Shown here in pieces: positions 1 to 12,540 of a stretch of DNA of 64,000 nt (the stretch's first letter is position 1; each line of letters starts with the position of its first letter). Position numbers and translations under genes: made by a program. The notes below the pieces were generated by a model, which was not told the DNA's origin, did not search any database, and saw only the letters and a list, made by a program, of their open reading frames with translations. The stretch is taken from the NCBI RefSeq assembly GCF_040802235.1, contig NC_133167.1, positions 101,976,001 to 102,040,000 on the forward strand, in the 5' to 3' direction. This DNA comes from Manis javanica (Eukaryota; Chordata; Mammalia; Pholidota; Manidae).

Positions 1-570
1 TTGAATTAAGCAGTTTAGAGGAAATTAGACAAACTCAGTAACTTATGAAAACTGACACAGGATAAAGCAGAAGATTTGAATAGCCCTGATATCTAGTAAA
101 GAAATTGAATTTGTTATCAAAACCTCAGAAGGAAAATTTCAGGCTCATATTGTTTCACTGATGAATTCTATCAAATATGTAAGAAAAAAATGATTCTTTT
201 TCGAAAGCAGAGGAGGAGGAAACCCTTCTAATTCATTTTATGAGACCAGCATAGCCCTAATACCAAAATTTGACAGACCATTACAAAAAAAAAAAAATAG
301 AGGCCAGTATCCCTCATGAATATTGACACAAGAATCCTCAACCAAATACTAGCTAAGCAAATCCAGCAATCTATAAAAAGGTTAAATATCATGACCAAGC
401 AGATTTTATTCCAGGAGTGCAAGGTTGGTTTAACACTAAAAAATCTGTATAATTGGTCATATATATGGAATAGAAGAGAGATACCACATAATTATTTCAA
501 CGGATGCAGAAAAAGTATTTGGGAAAATTCTGTACTCATTTGGGATAAAAGCAAAACCAAAAAATCTATC
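1..570 (+). mobile_element. Degenerate L1 ORF2 fragment (reverse-transcriptase region)
   Basis: The text reads as LINE-1 ORF2 in plus orientation. Recognisable pieces are the stretch corresponding to 'GFTGEFYQ' near 155-175, the segment after about 230 (several partners, 'ALIPKF'-like), the '[12 protein letters not shown]' stretch near 320-370, and '[11 protein letters not shown]' near 395-430, which is the usual RT fingers/palm order. Frameshifts and stops break it, so it encodes no protein. It is truncated at the left window edge. The identification rests on remembered L1 ORF2 motifs; the subfamily is not determined. Confidence 0.8.
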
Positions 571-2514
571 TGCCCATTAGGGGAGAAGAGAAGTGTCTCA
601 ACCTGATAGGAGCATCTGTGAAATTAGCACACAAGGATTGCTGTATCTTGGTTATCTCACGGTGCATTGTTTTCCCTTGAAAATCTGTCGAATGTTCTTT
701 TTTTGTTTTCTGCAGGCATGTTGAGTATTGGATTGGATCTTGGACAGTGTGCACACTATGCTGTGGAGTCTCTGGATCCCGTGGTGGCTCTGAAACATGT
801 TGATTTTGTTGCTGTTTTCCCAGGCACTGGTCTGGATTCATCTTGCACTCTCCTTGTCTCAGGCAGCAGCTGAAATCTCAGTTCAGTTCTTTTATCCTCA
901 GCTGGGCTGCTATACACCTGCTCTTGGTATGTAGTGTTCAGAAGTCAGCCAGAGATGTGGACAGAGCTACACACAGGAATGGAGCTCCCCATCACCCACA
1001 CCCTCCTTTCTGGCATTCCGCTCTCACCTTCCAGAGGCCGCAGTGACTCTGATGTCTGTTGTCTCTTCAGGCCCGAACAACTACAGGTTTTCTGTTGGAA
1101 TTTTTGTAGGGGGACCAACCACCCTGGTTTGCCCAGAAATGCGGGCTTTCCTGGACCGTGGGTCTTTCTGTGCTGAAACTGGGACATCCCTGCAAGAACT
1201 GTGTTGGTGGATTACTCTGAGTTTCGGCTACTCCGTAGGTTGCAGACTGCAGTTGAAGACATGAAAAACCCCTCACCCAGTGCCATTCTTTTCCTCCAGA
1301 ACCTACCTGTTTATGGCACTTCTCAGGACCTTTAAGATTGGGGCGGTGCGGGGAGTGTTGATTTGTATTTTGTGCAACTTATAACTGTTATCTGTGGGAC
1401 AGCTGGTCCAATAGGAGTCTCATTGGTCACGGCCAGAAATAAATCTCCCCTTACTCTCTCTTACCTAACACATTGCAAACCATATTGCAGTTGTTCTCTT
1501 TTTCTCTACCAGGTGGGTCTCCTCATTGCCTCTGGGAGCCCCTTTCTTTTTCTCTCCTGAGCCTTCTTCCAAGTCCCCAGTCTTACGAGCGCGCCTCTCC
1601 AGGATGTTCCCTGAAACCCCTCCCGACAAGCAGCTTCGGTGTGGGTTATTGACTGACTCCCGCCAACATCAGGAAGCCATCAGTGCCCACAGCTTAGGTT
1701 CCGGTCCATTCATGATCTCACCTGACCCTTATCACGACTCTGCAAGGGAGCGTTAACCTTTTCATACTACAGGCAAGATACTTAAGAATCAACAAACTTA
1801 TTTACCCAAGATCCCAAGGCTGGCAAGTGCAAGAAACCTAAAAGGAACTTCCTTGTCTAACAGTGTTCCTGCCCAGTCCTTGCTCATCCCCCACAGAGGG
1901 CTAGGACACTGTGAACAGGTATCTCTGAACTCCTGGCATCCCGAGTTTTAGCGCTGTTGATACCAGCTTGCTTCCCTGATTGGCACCAGTATTTGTGGCA
2001 TTAATTCCTTATTTTGCACATGGGGACTCTTACGCCACAGACAAAAAGACTGTAGGTATGTCTGGGTCCTTCTGGGTGGGGGAGGGGGTCAGTAATCATC
2101 TTACATAGGGATGGACTTCTAGGAAACAAACACTTCAGTACAAATTCCTGACACCTACCATGTGAGCTAAGCAAAAGCCTTTTTTTTTTTTTTTTAATGA
2201 ACTTACATACATAAAGGGAAGAGGAGTTTTTTCTGGGGAGAAGTTTACCAGTAAGAGTTAGGAGATGTTTTACGGTGAAAGTCTCCCTTGTGAAATGTCG
2301 TGCTGGTTAATTCTACCATTTCATTCCTCTCAGTGGTAGATTGAATATATTCAGAGGGACCTTGATTATTTGCCCCTAGGAAATGAGTAAAGGTGGAACA
2401 GATACATTTTTAAAAAAAGGTATCTGCTGAAACTGATTGGCACCAGCTGTGGGAGGGCTTCCCTTTTTCTCTTAGATTTCCAGGTGCCAGTTTAGATCAT
2501 GCTCACCTGGTCTG
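571..2514. other. Intergenic, no gene recognised
   Basis: Only short open frames without family features are present. Around 1105-1200 there is a stretch rich in 'ctggtttgccc'-like words that recalls an old interspersed repeat, but I cannot name it. The rest looks like unique or strongly decayed sequence. A poly(T) run lies near 2180-2195. Confidence 0.5.
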
Positions 2515-2700
2515 GCTTTCCCCCATGTCATCATAAACATTTTCAAACATACAGAAAAGTGGAAGGGAGTTCACCGAAAAAGCAACAACCTGGCTCTACC
2601 ATAACACTGTACTCTGTTCATCACACATCTATCCATTACATATCCCTCTATTTAATTTATCTTGTTGTATGCAATTGAAAGTAAATGACAGACATTAGCG
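2515..2700 (+). mobile_element. Old LINE-1-like fragment
   Basis: The run from 'aaacatacagaaaagtgga' through 'catctatccatt' to a 'gtaaatgacagac' ending follows the order of a common ancient L1 segment (L1ME-like). It is short, diverged and non-coding. Orientation and subfamily are from memory only. Confidence 0.4.
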
Positions 2701-3619
2701 CCCTGCGAATTTAAATTCATGATCGTTTCTCCTGAGGTCACAGTGCCTGTAAGTCTTCACATGTATCTGATCTCCACTTCCCTTTCTCAAAGAGCTTGTT
2801 TTGCTCGGAGAGGATCCCCTCTGGGCTCTTCCTGTTTGGGTCCTTCCCATCAGTTTCTGCACCCATGGACCTGTGGCGGTGCCAGTCACTCCCATGAGCA
2901 TGCCTGGGGGTGTGGGGTGTGGAGGGGGAGAAACCCAGTCGTGCAGGAGGGCCTCCCCTGTCCCTAGAAGTCACCTTTGCTACTGAGAGTAGGAGGCGCC
3001 TCGGGATTAGGTTACACCACCAGCCGGCTCCCATCTCCCACGTACACACATGCGGTATTGTGATTTACAGTAAGGTGACTCAGAAGCACAGGTGACAACT
3101 TAGACTTGTGCCTGGCATCTGAAGTGGGGGATCAGGGGGTCCATCTTGTAGGATTGAGTGCTTAACCTGTGGGATCTGATGTCATCTCCAGGTAAACAGT
3201 GTTAGAATCAGGTTACCTTTAGGACACCCAGCTGGTGAGGAGAACAGGATTGTTGGTGGGGAAACATGCCACCCTGTCCCTTCTTGCTTTGGGATAATTT
3301 GTGATCAGAATCTCAGTTGGTGTCGGGACCCTCCCCAGATCATGCAGCACCCCCACTCACACCCCATCACCAACACCAGCCCCACCAGCCCCTAAGCTGT
3401 CAGCCATTGCTTGACCACCACTGTGGATTTTCAGAGTCCCCCCCAAATGCTTTCTGATAGTGGAGGTGGCTTCTCTTTCATCTTCTGGGGTGGGAAGGAA
3501 ACTGTCAGAAATATTATCAATAAAGACATCCTTCTGGGTCTTGTAATAAAAATATTCATCAGATCAAAATCTGAACAAAAAAATGGAATGTACCACGAAA
3601 TGTCTTTCTTTCGGCTCCT
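2701..3619. other. Intergenic, no gene recognised
   Basis: No open frame here has composition or motifs supporting a gene. I see no clear repeat family. Confidence 0.45.
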
Positions 3620-3969
3620 TGCCTTGTCTGAGGGTTTCAGCCTTGGGCAAGTTAACTATGGATTTGGTGAGACTGAGAAATGACAACGCAACTTTCCTGG
3701 GGTAAAAGGGTTTATACCTGGCTTTATTCTCCTGGTGGTGGGTTGAGCACTAGGATCACGTCTGCGTTTAGCGGCCTGCAGGTCTGCCAGCCTCCTCCAT
3801 CTCTGCCTCCCCCCAGAGCACTGGGCAGAGCTCTTCATATAGTGACTCCGTCAGTAATAGCTTATTGCCTCTGGGTGTGGAAGCAGCAGCCTAGCAGGAG
3901 GCTGGTTACGTCATCAAGTAGTTTAGGGTCAGGGGAGGATCCTGGCTATAGAAACTTCTATTTTTCCCA
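3620..3969 (-). mobile_element. Solo retroviral LTR, copy A
   Basis: This stretch matches 16700-17016 along nearly its whole length and in the same orientation, so the pair defines a repeat. Read on the minus strand it begins TGGG, has a degraded TATA-like block, a polyadenylation signal (tttatt on plus at 3723-3728) and ends in CA, as expected of an LTR. The TATA block reads ctatatgaag, so the promoter is mutated compared with copy B. It carries about 33 extra bases (about 3869-3905) missing from copy B. No internal retroviral genes flank it. No clear target-site duplication was found. Confidence 0.65.
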
Positions 3970-4639
3970 TACCCCTACTAGCTCATTTTTATTTTGAATG
4001 GATTCTGTTTCATTTTTCTCATTGTGGTGGAGTCACTACTAGCAGAAGAGCCACTAGAAACCCACAGGTTCCCATCACACCCGTGCCTTCATTTTCTCTG
4101 ACAGTGTTTTTCTAATTCTTCTCCTTGGGCTTTTTAGCTCTGTCTCCTCGATGATTCCATTTCTCCTGCACCAGCTCCTGTATTATATCTGTCTTACTTC
4201 TGACATGTTCACTACTCAGGTGTCTTCCCTTTCTTAAAACCCCCAAAGCACTCCTGGCCCACAGTCCTTCCCCCTTCTCTCTTTCCCCTCCTCCCCATGG
4301 AGCCCCAGTATCTTTCCTGCAGACCTTGCTTACAGTGGAAGGCAAAGCTGAGCGCTCTGGACACCTGATAAGTTTTTTTCTAGTGAACCAATCCAATTAC
4401 CTTGATTTTACATTTCAGTTTCAAAATCTAAGCATGGCCAGTGCTTTTAAAGGAGGAGAATTCTTTGTCAGAAAGAACTTTTTCTTTTTTGTCATAGAGA
4501 CATTCACCGGAAGATATCAAATTTTTTTTGAGATTTGATTACTTTAATACTCACAATTACCATATTCTTGATAAGATTCCCTTCCATAACAAAAGCAATA
4601 TTTCAATATTAGAAATAGATTTAACTAAACTGGTTTAAA
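3970..4639. other. Intergenic, no gene recognised
   Basis: Pyrimidine-rich sequence around 4080-4330 followed by AT-rich sequence. Nothing supports a gene or a nameable repeat. Confidence 0.4.
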
Positions 4640-5160
4640 ATAATCCCTAAGGATTTCTGCTTCTAGGAAGATGGAGTAGATATACTTTTTCCTATTCCTT
4701 TCATCAAGTAGAAATTAAAACTCTAGACATTGTAACTGAAACAACCATAAAATTCTGAAAGGGGGAGTGAAGAAGGTGCACTGGCTTCTGGCCTCAGTTA
4801 CAAGGAATGGCAAGGGAACAAGGTGAGTTACCTGTGTTATCTCTGTGCCTCATCTATTCCAGAGTTGGAGCTGAAGAAACTGGCAATGGGGAAGCATCAA
4901 CAGGCATTAAAGAAAGAACAAGTCCGAAGACAAGCCTACTTTTCTAGCCAAAGAATCAGGAAAGGAGCAGGAAAATTTTCCAGATAGACAATTTTAGACA
5001 ATAACCACTCAGATCCAGCCAAATACCACAGAAAATATTAGACCCATTGCCATCCATACTAGCAAAGAGGAGGTAGGGAGCCTAGACTTCCTCACCAAGT
5101 TATAACAAGATCTGGAAGATATCAATTTTTAAAAGGAAATATAAACAACTGCCTGCTAGG
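4640..5160 (+). mobile_element. L1/HAL1-like 5' region fragment
   Basis: The stretch contains 'aagatggagtaga', 'ttccagagttggagctgaagaa', and a run ending in a block about isolated residues 'attagacccattgcc'. This recalls the 5' portion of old L1/HAL1 elements in plus orientation. It is strongly decayed and carries no open ORF1. Family assignment is by recollection of consensus text only. Confidence 0.4.
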
Positions 5161-5283
5161 GAAGAAAACCCCACTTCTTATAGATTGCACTCACCTCTTT
5201 TCTTCTCATTCATGCCTGGTTGGTTTGGAGGCCTTGTTCACCACCCCCCTTGGATTATGGGGAAGTGCCAGCTAACAAAAAGG

Positions 5284-5400
5284 GTAAAGATGCCCTAAAT
5301 CTTCAATAATATCTAACAAGCGTGTGATTTTATTCTACTCCTGACACATTTTGATGGTTTCATGGGTTAATGGATCTTCTTATTGAATTACTGACAGAAG
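5284..5400 (+). repeat. Member 1 of a diverged local repeat pair
   Basis: The stretch around 5318-5400 (gattttattctac ... catgggttaatggatcttct ... gaattactga) is similar to 5778-5880, about 460 bp downstream in the same orientation. The two are diverged, so this is an old local duplication or two copies of one unnamed interspersed repeat. Confidence 0.5.
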
Positions 5401-5777
5401 CCTTAAATAAAAATATCCCAGAATCCTTTACCTTATTCTTGCCTTGCCCTAGGACAGGCCAACCTCGCAGCCCAGCTCCCTGTGGGAACACCAACACTGC
5501 CTGATTTATTTGCACAGCACCCTCACGGAAGCCCACTCAGCAGGGGGCCTCTCCATGCTTCCCTGCCCACATGCTGACAAGGTTCTCTGTGGGGGAAGGA
5601 GGCCTTTTTTTTCAGCCCTGAACTGAATACTTTCGTGGTTTCTACAATTCACTCCCTACAATTTTTTCATAGTATTCGGATTCTGTCCAATGATTCCAAA
5701 ACTGGGCAAATGCTTTGGTTTACAAACAACATGGGCAAATATTTTCTAACCCTTCAGGAGTTGTTCACAGCACCTAC

Positions 5778-5880
5778 AAGGGTGGAATTTTATTCTATGC
5801 CCAACGCATTTGGAAGGCTTCATGGGCTAATGGAAGGCTTCATGGGCTAATAGATCTTCTCGTTGAACTATTGAATCATT
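5778..5880 (+). repeat. Member 2 of the local repeat pair, with internal 20-bp tandem duplication
   Basis: This is similar to 5318-5400. It contains the 20-mer ggaaggcttcatgggctaat twice in direct succession (about 5811-5850), which member 1 lacks. The internal duplication therefore arose after the two copies separated. Confidence 0.55.
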
Positions 5881-6494
5881 AAACCTTGCGTAAACCATAG
5901 AAGCTCCTCTTCGGAAGTATTAGAAAAAATGGAAGTTTGGCCGCTGTCTGGTGAAGTTGGGCTGTGCGGACCACCAACCTGGGAAATTCCGTTTTCAGTT
6001 CTGTCTCTCCCTGGTTATAAACTAGACTGGTTAACAAATTCTAAAGCAGTCTGGGGAGTGAAGTGAGCTGGATCGTGGTTGTGACATGGAACTTCTCAAG
6101 AAGGGTAGACTTCATGATGTCTTCCATCTGTGTTTGCTCCTGAAACGTTGTGTGTGAACTCCATTTTGGTCACTGCATAACTGTCTCATTTACATACACT
6201 ACAAATTTTAGGATGCTTCACTTTGGCACCGAATTATCTTTAAAAGTTAGTTATTTCCAACATTTGTCTTTTTGTTTTTCTGCTCATAGGCTTCTGATAA
6301 ATGACTACTACCCTTTAAGGAGTGCTGACAAGTGCTTTGAAAGCTGCACTTGTAATAGGACAATGCTTTTATGAGGCCTTCATTCATTTTAGGCAAAATT
6401 TCTCATGTTGTTTCTTTAAGCAGAGCTCTGCTGAACCACTTTGGCCTATCTGATTGCACGGTAGGCCCTAGGTGGGGCTACCTTGGAGGTCGTC
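5881..6494. other. Intergenic, no gene recognised
   Basis: Mixed-composition sequence without a supported gene or a repeat I can name. Confidence 0.4.
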
Positions 6495-6960
6495 TGGGGT
6501 AACCAAACACCCAAAAAACTTAATGCCTTGAAACGACAGTGTATTTTATCTTGTGGTTCAGAGGCTTGGCTGGGCTCAGCGGGGTGATTCTCCCTTGAGG
6601 TTTTCTCACGCAGTTGCAGTCAGGGTTGGCTGGGGCTGGAGTCCCCTGCAGGCACTTGACCTGCCGTCCAGGAAGGTGTCTGTAGTCACATGTTGTGTGC
6701 CCAGGTGGGCTGGTTGGGTGCTCTCTTCCTGAGGCCGCTCTGCCCGGGCGGTAGAGCTTCTCCCTGGCAGCGGTTTGCCTGAGAGTGCGCCAGCTGGCAG
6801 AGCACAGCAGTTGGTGCAAGGCTTCTTCTGACCCGGCCTTGGAACCCACTTGGTCAGATCAAGGGGACGGGACATCGGGAGTTGTAGTTCACCAGACATC
6901 CGTGGCAGGTGGATAGGAACTACCAAGCATTCAGGGTTTCCTCTGCCAGGTTACCACTAA
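6495..6960 (-). mobile_element. MaLR/ERVL-type LTR relic, antisense
   Basis: The word order 'aacttaatgccttgaaacgac', 'gtattttatcttgtggtt', 'tggctgggctcagc', 'cacgcagttgcagtcaggg' fits the antisense of a common mammalian ERVL-MaLR-type LTR. The open frames over it (109 and 106 codons on the minus strand) have no retroviral protein features and are chance. Exact family is not determined. Confidence 0.4.
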
Positions 6961-7394
6961 CTGCCCAGCCGCCCAGGGACAGCAGGGCCTTGAGAAACCC
7001 CAGACTGCGGCATGGTGTGTGGGCGCCACCTGCAGGGTTGCCACAGACCCTGGCCTGTTACTCCTAGGGCCGGCCGCCCCTCCCCCTACTCCAGCAGGAC
7101 CGAGGCGGGACTGACCCTAGAGCCCGCCCGCAGGCCAGGGTGAGGGCGCTGGGGCTCCAGTGAGAAGCCAGCCCCTGACCAGTGATGGGGGCCGTGGCAT
7201 CCGGACTTTCTCCCGTCCTGTGGTACTCATCACACTGTTACTATTGCCTGTTCACGTCTCACGACACCCAGTATAACTGAGAAAGCAGGGCCCCCTCTGT
7301 GACTCACAACTGTACCCACAGTGCTTAGACAGTTTGCAGAACACAGACAGACCCAATAAAAATGCGTTGCATAGGTGACGAGTCCCTCCCACCG
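6961..7394. other. Intergenic, GC-rich, no gene recognised
   Basis: GC-rich sequence with a few CpGs (about 7060-7140). No splice-supported exon or repeat is evident. Confidence 0.35.
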
Positions 7395-7500
7395 CTCCCC
7401 CCATATTCCTCCTCTTGTTCAGGTGGGGAACGGAGTCTGTGAGGCAGACTAGCTCGAGGTGGCACAGCCACTAGGTTTCAGACTTGTACCAGGGCCTCTG
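7395..7500 (-). repeat. MIR SINE core fragment
   Basis: The segment around 'gaggtggcacagccactaggtttcagacttg' resembles the antisense of the MIR core (accession-style consensus: gene-poor ancient tRNA-derived SINE). It is short and diverged. Confidence 0.45.
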
Positions 7501-9774
7501 CCTTTCCTCGCTCCCTTGGTGAGGCTTCCAGCCACTAGCCCCCGACCATCAACGAGTACACTTGTGAGGAGCGTCGTGCCCTCCTTTTTGCTGTCCTAGA
7601 GACCAAGTGTCAGTTCCAAACTGCACTTAACACTGGCAGCGCCCCAGAGCTCCCATGCATCCCCACCTTCCGTGAGATCGTTTTAAACAATTTCAGGGGC
7701 CGGCTCTGCGGCTGGCTGGTGTCAGCTGGCTGGTTGTGTGACTCCCTTGCCCCTGCACATGACCGCAGAGGCGTTAACAATAGGAACAGTTTGAAAGTCT
7801 AAAAATAAAAGTCAATAAACAAATAAAGAGGATTGGCAGGCTACCACAACTCCCACACGATAGTATCGTTTTTTTTTGATTCCTAACACTTTGTTTCCAA
7901 CACTGCGGACAACACCGGGGCTGCGGTTTGGTTTGTGCCGCCTCCCGAGCCCAGGGCCGGCCTGCCTGGCAGTGTGGGCGCTCCCCTCTGGCAGCAGAGC
8001 CGTTAGCAACCATTTGCCCTGGGTTAGGCTTATCTTGGCATTGATTTGTTTCAGGCCAGGGCGTGCTGTGGGGTTCCTGTACAGACAAAGACCCAAATCG
8101 TTGCCGGCAGAAGGAGGGCACAAATAACCCAGTCAGCTGTGAAAAACTCATTTACAAAACACAAGGAAAACACAATACTACGGGAACTATTTAATGAACA
8201 ACCTGAGACGCTGCCCTTCAGTCGTGGCTCAGTGCTGCAGCGCTCAGCTCTCGACAGAGCGGTTGGTGCATTTTCTGGCCAGGCCCTATTGCTGAGGGTT
8301 TCTTGTACTGGAAGAACAAAGCTCTTCTGTAATTAAATCAAAGGCTGCTATTATTCTCCTACCGAAGTGTGAACATCGGGAGGTGCTCCGGTGAAAACAG
8401 CAGTCAGAGGTCCTCCTCCCCAGGCGCGGTCAGTCCCTTCGGTGGCAGCTCTGGGGATGAGGGCCAAGCTTTCTGTGGTCCGTAGTTGGGGTCTGAGGAG
8501 GTCTGGCTGCTTCTCAGCTTGTCACTGAGCTAAGGTTAGAAGGGAGGAGACAGGACATCAAGAGAGGAGGAGGAGAAGCCCCAGGAGCCCAAGAGGAATC
8601 TTACTGGGTGGAGGAGGGTGAAGTCCCGCTGGACTCACAGAGCTACGGTTCCCCCCTCATCCTTCTGCGCCAGGGGGCGGGGGGCACCTCCACCCCCAGG
8701 GGAGGAACGTCTAGCCTGACCATGCCCAAAGTCCCTTTCCTCGATGTACAAAGGGGACAAGCTGGCATTTTCCATGGGGCACTGGCAAAGCAAAAAAGAA
8801 ACAGCTATGGAACATGGCAGTAGAATGCAAAAGTCAGATGTCCCAAGGTTTCTGACGGTTCCGTGATGATATTGTCACTCCACAGGAGAGTGCGGTCACG
8901 GGCGCCAGGGCTGTCTGTCCTCATGCAGCAGGTGCCATGGTGATTCAGGTCACCCAAGAGCTGGTGTCCTCTTTGATCCCGGGGAAAGTCTGCTCCCCAG
9001 GGGCTCTGCCGCTCGGCTTTGGTTTTCCCAGATGGGCAATACGTATAATGAACTGCTCACCTTTTGGTGGGGCCTGCCAGACCCACCTATTGGAAGATGA
9101 CTTTCCCAGTCTGTGGGTCTGAAATAGATAACAACTAATGATCTTCACACTGTATATCCTCAGACACAGAGGCCTTGCGCAGATGAGGAGCTCAACAATT
9201 ATTACTTGAGCAAATGAATGAATGGCACTTTATTTCTCAGGTTGATTTACAGGACAAAAATGACTGATTTGATTGTAGCTCAGTGACTGGTCAAATAAGC
9301 TGATTGTGGGACTTACCAACATGCTCCAGTTCTTCTAGACTGGCTGGTCACCTAAGTCCCTAACCTTCTATTCCCTCCTTCCACCCACCCCAGAGCCTTC
9401 GGCACGGATGCATTTTGTGCAGAAAGAGTCAAGAACAGGTATGCATCTGTGAGGAGTCCTCCTCCAAGCTGTTTGATGCCGAGGGGAGTATATTTGAGGG
9501 GAAGTAGGGCTGAGAGCAGCCCCTGCATAGATGGAAAGAAACGTGAAGGTGCCATGGAAACAGTGCGGATGGGAGGTTTGCACAAAGGAGGCTTTAAGGT
9601 ACCAGCTCCAGCTTCTGAACAATCTGCTCCAGGTACGACCTTTAAACATACCTCTGGAAATGTAAGCAATTAGCATCTTGAAAGCACACACACACAAAGG
9701 TTGGGTTGCTAAGTGTCTTCTTACAAATGTAGGACAATGGAAAAGTCACTAGAAAGGTAATGATACATAATGCC
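7501..9774. other. Intergenic, no gene recognised
   Basis: Contains only frames of about 125 codons or less with no family features. The segment at about 9185-9230 (ctcaacaattattacttgagcaaatgaatgaatgg) resembles an L2 3' tail. Nothing else is recognised. Confidence 0.4.
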
Positions 9775-10440
9775 TTGCCCCCGAACACAACAATGAGAAG
9801 CAATTTTGGCTTTTGGGATTGGCAACAGTGAAAAAGAAGTGGGCTCACATAGCTGCTGATGGGAGTGAGGGCGTAGGGGCTTGCAAAACGTGTTGGAGGG
9901 AGGAGACATTAGCACAAGTTTCCCCTAGGAACAATTAGCTAAGAAGTGGCAGCAGCCTTTTAAAAAGCGCACGTCTTTTGATCCACAATACTATGCACCT
10001 TCCTCCTGAAAGTACATCACACTTTATTTGAATTCCTTGTTGAATACCTGAATTCTTTACCAGATCAACTCTGAAAGAGGGACCATGTCAGTCTTGATTG
10101 TTGCCCTATTCCCAGTGTGTGCAGACACGTTTGTGTGCACTCAATACACAGAGTACTGGATTAGGGGAATACCTCCACTTCTAGAATGTGTCCCTAGGAA
10201 ATAACTGCACAAGTGTGCAGAAACATTGGTGAAAAGCCATTTACCTTTCCATGGTTTCAAAAATGTCCCAAAATGAGAGGTTGGTTACAGAAATGAAGGG
10301 AGTCTATCACAGAATACTCTGCAACCATTGAAAATGATGCTCCATATCTATTGACATGGCAAAGCCTTTCCAATGTAGAGCTGTAGAAAAATGAAGCCAA
10401 TTACATAACTGTACACTATCTATTACGGAATTTTATAAAA
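9775..10440 (+). mobile_element. L1M-type 3' ORF2 fragment, interrupted
   Basis: Two blocks follow L1 ORF2 order in plus orientation. Block one, 9775-9995, includes the 'gctgctgatgggagtg' and 'tgatccacaata' words. Block two, about 10165-10440, includes 'ctccacttctagaa', 'cacagaatactctgcaaccattgaaaatga' in part, and the terminal region. About 170 bases (9996-10164) do not fit L1 and resemble L2 ('gaaagagggaccatgtc'). Coding capacity is lost. Confidence 0.6.
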
Positions 10441-12540
10441 TAAAAAAAGCTGTGTGGTAGGGAATCAGTGATTTTTATTTTCCTCTTTTGGATTCCGAAC
10501 CGTCTGATTTCTCAAAATAGGTCTTTAAAAAAATTCCTTTTATAGTGTGAAAAACCAATAAAAGCATGTTCGTTTTGAAAACAATGTAGTTCATTCCCGT
10601 CTGGCCTTTCTCCAAGTGTGGGGCAATTATGTGTTACACTTGTGAGAGGAGGAAAAATGGCTTCAATTAGAAAACACAAGAAATCAGCACTTCATTAATT
10701 GAAGGAATTAAAAAGAAGGAATTGTGCCTCCTAGAAGCTCTCTACTTTGTAGCAAACAAACAAACAAAAAACCCCTGAAAAGCCATTTAAAATGCCAAAG
10801 AAATAAAAATGCATCGTGAGCCCAAGTTCACTAGCTGCCCAGTGAACGACTCAGAACAGCAAGTCTGGAAATAATGAGTCCCAAGGGGACTTCCCTTTTG
10901 GTCCGTGGATACAGGTATGTATAGCTGCACCCAGTGTCAGCTCCCTGGAGGCCCCTAAGTCCTCCGGCCTGTGCAGCCACCCTCTTTCTTTACTGTCCAA
11001 ACCCACTTGCTCGAGGCCATCCACTGTGCTCTGCCTATAGACGTCACGACCTCCCCAAGATTCCTGATTCTCCCCTAGATTCGGGGGCGGCGGTGAGGCC
11101 TTACACCCCCACGGTCACCTCTTGCTATAAGCTCCTGCTTTTGATGAATCTGGGTGGCCTGTCCATCTTCTCACGTCCTAAGGCTGCTTTGCCCATCCCA
11201 AACCCGGCTCTCTGTCATTTCCCAAAGCACCAAAGGGACCAGAATCCGATGAGTGTTTCCCAGAACAGGCGAGAACCTGCAATTCAGTGCCAGATGAGTC
11301 CCTTCTGCCCTCCCTGCCCGGGTCCTTCTTGCTGGCTGTCCTGCTTATAGTGTCTCTGCTGCTGTCATGTTTTCTCAAGTCCGCTATTCTTTTTTAGTCC
11401 CCTCCCTTCCATATCTGCTCTTCTTTCCATTTTCCAGGCCCACAGGCTTTTTCCTTGAGAACTGCCAGGCCCGGGCCTACATCCCTACTTTATTAAGAGA
11501 GCAATTTCCTCCCTCTCACTCCCCACCCTCCCCTGCCGAATCCCAGCCCATGTACACTCGACAGGGGGCTTCATTTTTCCTGACCATAGGCCCACCCGTG
11601 TTTACTTAAGCGCATGTTCCACCTATGTTGATTAATGCTTATTTCCTAGAATGTGAGAATTCTATAGCAATATAATGTTTTAAATAGTGGCTTCTCATTA
11701 AATATACATAGATATCAGATGCCGAGGCTCACCCGACTACATGGGTATTCGCTACACTTCTGTAGGCATATGCTTGTCCCTATTCATACATAGTTTTCCT
11801 AAATAAATAAAAAATAAAAACTGGTGCCTTCTTTTAAGAGTCTCTTCCCACTTCCGTTGTATAAGTTTTAGAGATGGGGAAGCAAACAGAAACACATGGA
11901 ATAGTATTTGGGGGTTCGGCAAAGACTTTTTATAAGGAATCTCAAAGCAGTTCTGTCTCAGAGTGTATTTCCACAGTGGGGTCGAGAACCATTGAAACCA
12001 AGCGTTGCCGTTTTGATGGGGGTGTGGCTATCCAAGGCCTGCAGAAGGGGCTCAGCCCGACAGGCATCAGCCTCTCTTTCCTTGCAGATGATCTCTGGAA
12101 ATTCCCCACTCAGCTGGACTTTTTTCTCACTGACCTCTAGAGGAGAGGGCACCCCTGGGGCCAGAAGAAAAGGGTACCCTTGGAAGTGGCCCCAGGATGT
12201 ATAGTTATGATTCTTGCTGGCTATGACTAATTCAGGGTGGCATTTCAACCCCTAGTCACCATTGGCTATTCAACAAATCTCTGCTTCCCTATTCCCCCAA
12301 CCTTTGTGCCTCTGATGGCTCTGGAAACATTCAATAAAGCATCTGGCATTGAGTTTGTGCCTGAGAGGTCAAGAACCACGACTGGAAGTCCCCGTGTATA
12401 TGCATAAATATTGCCTCAAAGTCCCGTCTGGGAAGCATGATGAACTTATTGTGGGTTTTCACATTCTGGAGGGACATTTACAGCACCAGCAAAAAGGCCA
12501 GATAATGGCCCCATTTCGAACAGCCATTTAGCACCATAAA
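10441..12540. other. Intergenic, no gene recognised
   Basis: AT-rich at 10440-10820, then more GC-balanced. The 138-codon frame at 10934-11350 has no recognisable domain and skewed Pro/Cys/Ser composition typical of chance frames in GC-rich spacer. No exon-like element is supported. Confidence 0.4.
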
